Assembly (NCBI GenBank): GCA_016201905.1
Contig: JACQBQ010000019.1
Location: 1 to 62,555 of the forward strand
Direction: 5' to 3'
Length of the DNA stretch: 62,555 bases
Source: Candidatus Melainabacteria bacterium
GTDB lineage: Bacteria; Cyanobacteriota; Vampirovibrionia; 2-02-FULL-35-15
The position numbers were made by a program, and so were the translations under genes. The first letter of the stretch is position 1. Each line of letters begins with the position of its first letter. Under the pieces are notes generated by a model. It did no database searches, was not told the origin of the DNA, and saw nothing but the letters and a program-made list of their open reading frames with translations. Below are positions 8,791-15,117 of this stretch, one piece after another.

Positions 8791-9932
8791 TGGTAAACAA
8801 AATTGCACTTGTTAAACATCCAATAATCCCTTTTCATCTTAAACAACTATTTGGGAAAATGCCCACCACGGATATCCATATGCATATTGGAGGCTCTACT
8901 CCTAAGCCTTTGATAAAAACTTTCATGAAAGAAAATGGGGTAAGAGAAGATGAAATTCCTAATTTAATGCAATTAGTTAAACACAGGTATGAAAGTACAA
9001 CAGAGATTGCAAGAGCATACGACATAGTTCCAAGACATGTCTCTACTCCCTCTCAATTTCACCGTGCAACTATTGGCATTATAAAAGAAGCAGCAAAAGA
9101 CAATGTGAAAATTGCTGAACCAAGAACAAGTATTTTAAACAAAGGTGGGAAACCACTAGAAATTGTTGAAGCAGTTGAAGATGGAATCCGTGAGGGGACT
9201 ACATGGGTAAAGAAAAATTTTAATTATGATATGAAGGTTTACCTTGGAATCTTAGCTCAAAGATTAGGTACTCCAGAAGAATCACTAAAAACTGCAAAAC
9301 TGGCAGTTGAGTTTGCAGAAAGACCAGGCTCTATGATTCATAGCTTTGACCTTGCTGGAGATGAATCACGGTGCTCAATTGAGGAGCATGAAGAAGCTAT
9401 TAGATATATAAAGAAATACGGACCAGAACATGATATCGGACTTACTATTCATGCTGGTGAAAGAAAAACAAGTGGTGAAATTTCAGGTGTAGAGTCTATT
9501 AGAAAAGCTATTGAGTATGGAGCAGATAGACTAGCTCATGTACTAATGCTTATGCATGACGATGAGCTAAGAAAATATGTCATTGAAAATAGAATTCCAG
9601 TAGAGACACCACCATGGGGTAATGCTCAAACTGGAGCAATTGATAATTTTTCTGAACATCCAATAGGAGACTGGCTAGATGAAGGAATGAATTGTAATTT
9701 AGTTACTGACAACAGGTTTATGTCAGGAATAAATCAAAAACTACAAATGGCACAACTTTGGACAAATGGACTAATTACAAAATGGGAGCAATTTAAACAA
9801 TTGACTACAAATGGAATAAAAGCTGCATTTATATCACAAGAAGAAAAAGAAATTATACTGGCAGCTGCCTTGAAAGAGTTTACTGAACTTGAAAGCAGGT
9901 TTGATGAGACGATTAGTAGTTATCTCTCATAA
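8790..9932 (+). CDS. Adenosine deaminase-like metal-dependent hydrolase
   Basis: A 380-residue amidohydrolase-superfamily protein of the adenosine/AMP deaminase type. It has the N-terminal metal-binding H-x-H (TDIHMHIGGS, residues ~29-35), the HAGE motif near residue 221 carrying the third His and catalytic Glu, the RLAHVLML segment (cf. RIGHG in adenosine deaminase) near 247, and a conserved-type Asp in LVTDNRFMSG near 308. The family removes the amino group from adenosine or related purines. The deviations from RIGHG and from the usual TDDP motif make a different substrate (modified nucleoside or pterin-like) possible. Confidence 0.72.
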   Translation: MVNKIALVKHPIIPFHLKQLFGKMPTTDIHMHIGGSTPKPLIKTFMKENGVREDEIPNLMQLVKHRYESTTEIARAYDIVPRHVSTPSQFHRATIGIIKEAAKDNVKIAEPRTSILNKGGKPLEIVEAVEDGIREGTTWVKKNFNYDMKVYLGILAQRLGTPEESLKTAKLAVEFAERPGSMIHSFDLAGDESRCSIEEHEEAIRYIKKYGPEHDIGLTIHAGERKTSGEISGVESIRKAIEYGADRLAHVLMLMHDDELRKYVIENRIPVETPPWGNAQTGAIDNFSEHPIGDWLDEGMNCNLVTDNRFMSGINQKLQMAQLWTNGLITKWEQFKQLTTNGIKAAFISQEEKEIILAAALKEFTELESRFDETISSYLS

Positions 9933-10148
9933 TGTCAATTAGGGTAAAGCTTATTGCAATTAAAAAACACTCGACGAAATAATATTAAGAAATTATTGTT
10001 TGAATATAAGAGTTAACTGAAAACTAATTAAAAATTTATAAGTTTTACTTATAAAAGTTCAAATTTTATAATTGTAACTTTGTGGTATAAGAACCAGAAG
10101 AAGTTTAATAATGCTTGAATATCTCTTTTTATGAATGTTTATATTCTA

Positions 10149-10188
10149 TTGACCATACTGCAAGAATACCGTACAATCTTGCAGTATG
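10149..10188 (+). promoter_or_regulatory. Promoter with overlapping dyad operator at the ATPase gene start
   Basis: A -35 TTGACC (10149-10154), a 17-bp spacer, and a -10 TACAAT (10172-10177) lie immediately before the ATG at 10186. An 11-bp perfect inverted repeat, CATACTGCAAG (10154-10164) and CTTGCAGTATG (10178-10188), brackets the spacer and -10 and includes the start codon. The transcript would begin at or within a base or two of the ATG. A protein binding the dyad would block the promoter, so tight repression is likely. Confidence 0.7.
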
Positions 10189-11346
10189 TTAAACAGGTTA
10201 ATTACTTTACCAAAAAACAAATCCTTTTTTTTGCTTGGACCCAGGCAGGTTGGAAAAAGCACTCTTATAAAAGAAATATATAAAAGAAATATTTGGGAAG
10301 TGAATCTTCTTTTAAATGACACTTTTTTCCTTTATTCCAGAAATCCATCACTTTTTAGAAATGAGGTTATTGAAAAGATTAAGAATGAAAAAATAAAAAC
10401 TGTTTTTATAGATGAAGTGCAGAGATTACCAGAGCTGTTAAATGAGGTTCAGTATTTAATGCAAAATTTTGACTGTCACTTTATACTTACAGGTTCAAGT
10501 GCAAGAAAGCTTAAACGAGGTGGTGCTAATCTCCTTGGGGGAAGAGCCATTCAAAGATTTCTTTTCCCATTTACATATGAAGAGATAAAACATCTATTTA
10601 AACTTGACGATGTTCTCTTATTTGGAACTCTGCCACCTATAATTGGAAAATCAAATAAAGAAAAGATAGATATTTTAAATTCTTATATTAATTCCTACCT
10701 CAGAGAAGAGATACAAAGTGAAGGAATAGTTAGAAATCTTGGAGGATTCTCAAGATTTTTGGACATGTCAGCTAGCCAATTTAGTGAACTTACCAGTTAT
10801 TCTGCAATTAGTAGAGAATGCCTGCTTCCTGTGAGAACAGTTCAGTCTTATTATGAAATATTAGAGGATACATTAATTGGTTTTAGGCTTGAGCCATGGA
10901 GAAAAAGCATAAGAAAAAGATTGAGTGGACATCCAAAGTTTTACTTTTTTGATTCTGGTGTAGTTAATGCCATAAATAAGCGCCTGACTGCTTCACTTGA
11001 TAATCAGCTCAGAGGCAGATTGTTTGAACAATTTATAATCCTTGAAACACATAGAATGATTCATTATATGCAAAGTGAATCAAATATTTTTTACTGGAGA
11101 ACAAACCACGGTGCAGAAGTAGATTTGTTAATTGAAAAGCATGGAAAACTTACTGCAGCTATTGAAATAAAATCAACTTCAAATATTTCAGGTTCTCATC
11201 TGTCTGGTCTTAGGGCATTTAAAGAAGAAAATCCAAAAGTCCCAGCTTATCTGGTTTGTCTAACAAAAAATAAATATGAATTAAACAAGGTAGAGATTTT
11301 ACCTTGGAGTAATTACTTAAAGCTTTTGTCAGAATTAATAAGTTAA
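10186..11346 (+). CDS. AAA_14/DUF4143 ATP-binding protein
   Basis: A 386-residue protein with a Walker A motif at residues ~18-26 (GPRQVGKST), Walker B VFIDEVQRLPELL near 85, sensor-type TGSSARKLKRGGANLLGGRA near 105-125, and a C-terminal DUF4143 half with a nuclease-fold-like WRTNHGAEVDLLIE...AIEIKST pattern (D..E.K). This is a large, widespread accessory family (AAA_14 plus DUF4143) of unclear function, sometimes associated with defence or mobile regions. It sits at the left edge of the accessory region and has its own dyad-controlled promoter. Nothing shows co-transcription with neighbours. Confidence 0.85.
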   Translation: MLNRLITLPKNKSFFLLGPRQVGKSTLIKEIYKRNIWEVNLLLNDTFFLYSRNPSLFRNEVIEKIKNEKIKTVFIDEVQRLPELLNEVQYLMQNFDCHFILTGSSARKLKRGGANLLGGRAIQRFLFPFTYEEIKHLFKLDDVLLFGTLPPIIGKSNKEKIDILNSYINSYLREEIQSEGIVRNLGGFSRFLDMSASQFSELTSYSAISRECLLPVRTVQSYYEILEDTLIGFRLEPWRKSIRKRLSGHPKFYFFDSGVVNAINKRLTASLDNQLRGRLFEQFIILETHRMIHYMQSESNIFYWRTNHGAEVDLLIEKHGKLTAAIEIKSTSNISGSHLSGLRAFKEENPKVPAYLVCLTKNKYELNKVEILPWSNYLKLLSELIS

Positions 11347-11349
11347 AGT

Positions 11350-11368
11350 CTCGTCCTATAGGACTTGA
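11350..11368. other. Candidate far attachment site (tRNA-Trp-like 19-mer)
   Basis: CTCGTCCTATAGGACTTGA here matches 16 of 19 positions of the tRNA-Trp 3' part at 24306-24324, including an exact TAGGACTTGA. If this were the other junction left by the serine recombinase, the mobile element would span roughly 11.35-24.32 kb. It also contains a 12-bp palindrome (GTCCTATAGGAC) and may instead be a chance hairpin following the ATPase gene. Confidence 0.3.
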
Positions 11369-11426
11369 TAGTTACAAGTCTCAAGTTCCCGGTTTCAAGG
11401 ATTTTTCTTACAGCTGGAAACTGATT

Positions 11427-11534
11427 CGCACCCTCGTAGTGAACATTAGCCGCTCAAGCTTTGCTCTCGCCTCGCTCTGGAAGAGTGGGAACTGAAATAA
11501 TGAACTTTGATAGCTATATTCACATTCCAACGTT
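11427..11534 (-). repeat. Small-gene-flanking repeat, copy C (with insert)
   Basis: One of three related copies (also 12001-12066 and 12398-12466). All share a GC-rich CGC.CCCT start, a GAAC.TTAG block, AACTGAAAT.ATGAA and ATATTCACATTCCAAC. This copy carries about 38 extra bases (11450-11489) between the GAACATTAG block and the AACTGAAAT block. Its far end touches the stop of the 74-residue gene and reads CCAACGTTAGAT. Confidence 0.7.
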
Positions 11535-11757
11535 AGATGGTACCACGTGAATTACGACTGTAACAAATCATATCAGGTGTCTCCTCCTCAGCATATTTTA
11601 TGAAAGGAAGTTTAGATATTTTCTCTCTTAAAACAGAATCTCCTTCACCCATTATATGTTTTTGTCCTGCTTCATTTTCTGTCTTTAATCCCATTTTTTT
11701 CAATGTTTTGATTTGGGCTATATTAAATGGCTTGTAAGCAGTTAGCATAATTTTCAT
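11533..11757 (-). CDS. Small hypothetical protein (74 aa)
   Basis: A 74-residue basic protein with a good AAGGAG Shine-Dalgarno upstream of its ATG. No family recognised. It follows the 71-residue gene by 4 bp, so the two are almost certainly one transcript. The alternation MGLKTENEAGQKHIMGEGD...LPFIKYAEEE suggests a compact alpha/beta domain. Its stop codon abuts repeat copy C. Real-gene status is supported by the Shine-Dalgarno and the tight spacing, not by homology. Confidence 0.55.
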   Translation of the reverse strand: MKIMLTAYKPFNIAQIKTLKKMGLKTENEAGQKHIMGEGDSVLREKISKLPFIKYAEEETPDMICYSRNSRGTI

Positions 11758-11761
11758 ATTT

Positions 11762-11977
11762 TTACTCCTTTTCTGCTCTAGGATAGTGTACTACTCCAGT
11801 CCTATAATGTCCTACACCATTAGCTCTCATTGAATTGTCAAATTGTTGGATATAACGGATTCTCTTTATTTCTTCTACTAATTCTGGATCCAGTCCTTTT
11901 CTTTCTTCTTTCTTTGGAGCTTCTGTAACTTGTGATTTTATACTAATACCAATCATCTTCATTAAAACTTTAAGCAT
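11762..11977 (-). CDS. Small hypothetical protein (71 aa)
   Basis: A 71-residue protein with an AAGGAGG Shine-Dalgarno close upstream of the ATG. The N-terminal 20 residues are mildly hydrophobic (MLKVLMKMIGISI), the middle is charged and helical (EERKGLDPELVEEIKRI), and the end is polar with several His and Tyr. No family recognised. First gene of a two-gene unit with the 74-residue protein; repeat copy B lies directly upstream. Confidence 0.55.
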   Translation of the reverse strand: MLKVLMKMIGISIKSQVTEAPKKEERKGLDPELVEEIKRIRYIQQFDNSMRANGVGHYRTGVVHYPRAEKE

Positions 11978-12000
11978 AGTTGTTCCTCCTTATTTTTTAC

Positions 12001-12066
12001 ACTCGCGCCCTCACAATAAATGTTAGAACTGAAATTATGAATTATCAGGGTATGATTTATATTCCT
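12001..12066 (-). repeat. Small-gene-flanking repeat, copy B
   Basis: The most diverged copy of the repeat: CGCGCCCT, TGTTAGAACTGAAATTATGAA and a degenerate ATTTATATTCC end. It sits between the 93-residue gene (upstream on this strand) and the 71-residue gene. Copies A and C bracket the other sides, giving repeat-gene-repeat-gene-gene-repeat. Confidence 0.6.
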
Positions 12067-12070
12067 AAGC

Positions 12071-12352
12071 TCATTCCTTAGGTCTTAAATCTTGAGCTTT
12101 AATTTTAAGGACTACTCTAGCTACAATTTCAATGCCTTCAAATTTCAAATCAGGAAATTTCTCAAGCAATTTATCGTAAAGCTTTTGAGTTCTTGCATTT
12201 ACAATTAACCGGTATGAACCTGGTTCAATTCCAACTGCATAATCACCTTGATTCTTAGAATTTAATTCTTTCTTTAATCTTGTTTTTGCAGCTAATGATT
12301 TCTGTAATTCATTTGGTACCTGACTACTTGCATCAACTGGTTTTGGTTTCAT
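12071..12352 (-). CDS. Small hypothetical protein (93 aa)
   Basis: A 93-residue basic protein, Ser/Lys-rich at the N-terminus, with a C-terminal alpha/beta-looking part (YRLIVNARTQKLYDKLLEKF...IVARVVLKIKAQDL). It starts at an ATG preceded by a strong AGGAGG. No family recognised. It is flanked on both sides by copies A and B of the local repeat, an arrangement like a gene cassette. Direction is the same as the 71- and 74-residue genes downstream. Confidence 0.55.
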   Translation of the reverse strand: MKPKPVDASSQVPNELQKSLAAKTRLKKELNSKNQGDYAVGIEPGSYRLIVNARTQKLYDKLLEKFPDLKFEGIEIVARVVLKIKAQDLRPKE

Positions 12353-12769
12353 ATGGTTTTCCTCCTGATAACTTATAACATAATCTTGATAATTCGAACG
12401 CGCCCTAGTGATGAACGTTAGAACCGAAATTATGAACTTTGATGGCTATATTCACATTCCAACATTCCCTACTGTAGGCTAATCTATTTTACCCCACACC
12501 TTCACTCACTATATTACACAGGATCAAGTTTGCTTTATCGGTGAACAATCTCTTAAAACTGTAATAGTGTAAACACGGGTTATCAATGGCAATAGCAAAT
12601 AGGCTTATAACCTCTTGCTTCATACTTTGTTAACCGTTTTATAGTTACAAACAAAAAGCCCCCTTTTCAAAGTTACTGACCCTACAAATACTATGGAATT
12701 AGTCTTAGTGTTTACCGGAGTGGGGGTAGTTTTGAAAAATTATTTTTTTGGATTTTAAGGTATTAGTTG
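12353..12769. other. Gene-free stretch upstream of small genes
   Basis: 417 bases without a convincing gene. It holds the Shine-Dalgarno of the 93-residue gene, repeat copy A (12398-12466), then AT-rich sequence with a C-run (12660) and G-run (12720) whose flanks are partly complementary (CCCCCTTTTCAAA against GGGGGTAGTTTTGAAAA). This could fold weakly and may serve as the end of the HEPN-motif gene transcript, which runs away from the right-hand boundary. Confidence 0.5.
12398..12466 (-). repeat. Small-gene-flanking repeat, copy A
   Basis: Copy closest to the inferred consensus: CGCGCCCTAGTGATGAACG, TTAGAACCGAAATTATGAAC, TTTGATGGCTATATTCACAT and TCCAACATT. It ends 46 bases upstream of the 93-residue gene. 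The leading CGCGCCCT also occurs at the 3' end of the tRNA-Trp gene (24306 onward), which may be coincidence. Confidence 0.7.
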
Positions 12770-14056
12770 TTATGATTTTGATCTTTGTATTTTATAAGCT
12801 AATTGAGATTTTATATAATCAACTTTATCATCCCATATTTTAAATGTTCCATTAATGTCAATATTTTCAGGCACAAAACCACCTGTTCTACTCATTCTTT
12901 TGCCTGATGAATCATAAATTTCAAGTTGCCTGTTACAATAAAATCCTTTTGAAAACTCATACCAATCAATTTTATATGTTAGTAGATCAATAGAATCTCC
13001 TCTTTTAAATAGCATATTTTCCATTGGGTTGAAGACTAATCCCTCATTCACAAAATCTAGTTTTATTAAAGCTATAAACACCTTACTAATTGGTGTACAT
13101 TTTAATGTGACTACCCCATTGTTAATTTTAAATATTTCAGTATTTAAATCTCTAAATGCATTTAATTGTTTTTCTCTTCTGAACCGAATGCTTAAATTAG
13201 GTATCCCAAGAAATGATCTAATAGAGACATGCTTTTCTGATTTTAGCTTAGCAACTAATATACCTCCAAATATCTTTCTAAATCCATCAAGCTCATATAA
13301 ATGTTCATTTCTTAGAGTATATTCTGACTTAATTCCTAACTCATTTTCTATGAAGTATTCAGCTAATCTTTTTATAATTGGCATATCATTTTGCAATTTC
13401 TGTTCATCTTCTAGGCTTTCAGGATTCATATTATTTTTTGGATTTGCATGTGCAACAGCACATCTGCATGAAACATATAAATATTTACCAATGTCTTTTC
13501 CTCCTCTTTCTAATTCTATTATTCTGTCTACACCTTCGGAAGTTCGGATAGTGTTCCCACGTTCAATTTTCTTTACTGCTTGATTAATCCAATTTATTTG
13601 GTCCTTATCTCTTTTATAAAGAACATTAATGATTTTATAAAAGCTAAGGAATTGATAAAAAATACTATTTAGATATTGAGCTTCTCTATATAATGCCAAA
13701 GCTAGCTTTTGTTGTTTATTACTAACTTCTGGTAAAAACTCTTCTTCAAAAATTCCTAAGCTGTATACTCTGAAATCAAATTTTTTACTATTTCCTACAT
13801 ATATTGGTGAGCTACCACCAGTTGTAATAGTATCTTTTATATTTATTCTCTCTATCCAACTTAGGGCGCTTAAAAATCCCCTCGTTATTTCAAGAGCTTT
13901 CTTAGAATCAATTTCTTTATTTAGCTTAATTACTACACTTGCAGAATGGTCTGAAGTTTCTGGTCGGAGTAATAGCTCAACACCTTTAAATGTTATAGTA
14001 TGCTCACAACGAGGCCAGCTACTTAAATCACCTTCTATACCAGTAACATGCCACAT
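12770..14056 (-). CDS. HEPN-motif protein of unknown function
   Basis: A 428-residue protein. Residues 198-203 read RCAVAH, the R-x4-H signature of HEPN RNases, within a helical context (GKYLYVSCRCAVAHANPKN). The surrounding layout (N-terminal beta-rich part, central helical HEPN-like part, C-terminal beta-rich part) resembles large HEPN proteins and the loosely annotated MauJ-like family. HEPN proteins often act as toxin or antiphage RNases that cut tRNA or mRNA. No antitoxin-like partner is evident next to it. Position in the accessory region agrees with a defence or element-maintenance role, which remains inference. Confidence 0.5.
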   Translation of the reverse strand: MWHVTGIEGDLSSWPRCEHTITFKGVELLLRPETSDHSASVVIKLNKEIDSKKALEITRGFLSALSWIERINIKDTITTGGSSPIYVGNSKKFDFRVYSLGIFEEEFLPEVSNKQQKLALALYREAQYLNSIFYQFLSFYKIINVLYKRDKDQINWINQAVKKIERGNTIRTSEGVDRIIELERGGKDIGKYLYVSCRCAVAHANPKNNMNPESLEDEQKLQNDMPIIKRLAEYFIENELGIKSEYTLRNEHLYELDGFRKIFGGILVAKLKSEKHVSIRSFLGIPNLSIRFRREKQLNAFRDLNTEIFKINNGVVTLKCTPISKVFIALIKLDFVNEGLVFNPMENMLFKRGDSIDLLTYKIDWYEFSKGFYCNRQLEIYDSSGKRMSRTGGFVPENIDINGTFKIWDDKVDYIKSQLAYKIQRSKS

Positions 14057-14190
14057 TTATTTATATCCTTGGTCTTAATACTACTATCAGTACGTTCCTA
14101 ATTATAACTAGTTAATTCCTTGTCACTCTTGCATTTCTTTAATAACCTTTAAGAAAAAATGCTAATTGGGTTTGAAGGAATAGTTTAATC

Positions 14191-14382
14191 TTATCTGTCA
14201 AATTGCTTATTTAAGGTTGTAGTCCAGTACCTTAATAGAGCAATCAACACAAGAAGTTTTAGCAACTTAAACATAGTTAGTCCTAAAAAGCAATCTGCAC
14301 TTGCTAATATCCCAAGTAATATGCAAACTATCTCACCAATTACATGGAGCATAGATCTAGTAGGCGTTTTATTATCTACCAT
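14191..14382 (-). CDS. Small membrane protein (63 aa)
   Basis: A 63-residue protein with two hydrophobic stretches (residues ~14-28 and ~34-52) and a short basic tail. No family recognised. It lies 13 bp after the 95-residue membrane gene in the same direction, so the pair may be co-expressed. Coding status is moderately supported by the pairing and hydrophobic pattern only. Confidence 0.4.
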   Translation of the reverse strand: MVDNKTPTRSMLHVIGEIVCILLGILASADCFLGLTMFKLLKLLVLIALLRYWTTTLNKQFDR

Positions 14383-14395
14383 GTCACTCTCCCAA

Positions 14396-14683
14396 CTAAA
14401 GTTTTAAATGAGTAAATAAGTAGTATACAGCTATTGGCAATATAAGAAACAAAGAGACGAACCAAGAAACGAAGACCATATCACTTTTCATTTCATTAAT
14501 AGCTAATTTATCGCATTCTTTAAGGAAAGCATCAAGCTCTTTTTTAGTTACTTCCAAATGTTTCATTGTAAGCCTCAATAGATAATCGGGAGTTATGCGC
14601 ACTCCAAGTAAGACCTTAGTGTTTGCACTTAAAATATACCAATTTTTATAGTAAACCTTTCTAAGAGTTAGGGATACTCCCAT
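14396..14683 (-). CDS. Small membrane protein (95 aa)
   Basis: A 95-residue protein with a basic N-terminus, a helical charged middle (VTKKELDAFLKECDKLAINEM) and a C-terminal hydrophobic helix (~70-90). No family recognised. It includes one arm (14581-14596) of a perfect 16-bp inverted repeat whose other arm is upstream of the gene at 14730-14745, so its mRNA or DNA could fold on itself around the start. Confidence 0.45.
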   Translation of the reverse strand: MGVSLTLRKVYYKNWYILSANTKVLLGVRITPDYLLRLTMKHLEVTKKELDAFLKECDKLAINEMKSDMVFVSWFVSLFLILPIAVYYLFTHLKL

Positions 14684-14745
14684 TGTGATTTTTTAGACAG
14701 TAGCAATTAATGGTCTTTTTCAGCTACAAATAACTCCCGATTATC
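14581..14745. repeat. 16-bp perfect inverted repeat around a gene start
   Basis: GATAATCGGGAGTTAT at 14581-14596 and its exact complement ATAACTCCCGATTATC at 14730-14745, 133 bases apart. One arm is in the coding region and the other upstream of the 95-residue membrane protein gene. Confidence 0.75.
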
Positions 14746-15117
14746 GTTATAGAAACCCTGATTTTAAGAAGATAACAAAAACAAAACGGTTAACAAAATC
14801 CTATAAAAATCTTCAATAAGTTTATAAGTTCTATTCTTAGTAGATTCGGAGTAAAGACCGCTGAAGGAAAGAGTTCAGGGGGTGGTCAGTCATTGTCACC
14901 ACTTGTTTACCGAATTAGGCTTCCATTGAAACATTGGTATAATACAAAGTAGTATAAGAAAATAGGTTGGCTAGGTTTGGCTTATTCAGGATTTAATTAA
15001 AAAGTCGTCAAATCATGTTGTTTTTCATAGATTTTGTACTAGATTAATCACGCGGTATTACATAAACCCATGAGGCACAGACAGAGATTTTATGGGGTAC
15101 TTTGCATCTTACTAGAG
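14684..15117. other. Gene-free stretch between small membrane genes and protease
   Basis: 434 bases with no convincing gene. It contains the right arm of the 16-bp inverted repeat, a TGGTATAATAC at about 14935-14945 that looks like an extended -10 box facing right without a gene after it, and otherwise AT-rich sequence. No terminator with a T-run is evident after the protease stop. Confidence 0.45.

Noticed and set aside
11427-12466. A true integron cassette array
   Set aside because: Only one end of one copy matches the RYYYAAC box, the opposite boxes do not match GTTRRRY convincingly, and no tyrosine integron integrase is present. Kept as a cassette-like observation only.
13029-13583. 184-codon open frame antisense to the HEPN-motif gene
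   Set aside because: Long but Ser/Phe-rich shadow frame typical of the complement of an AT-rich gene; no Shine-Dalgarno or motif.
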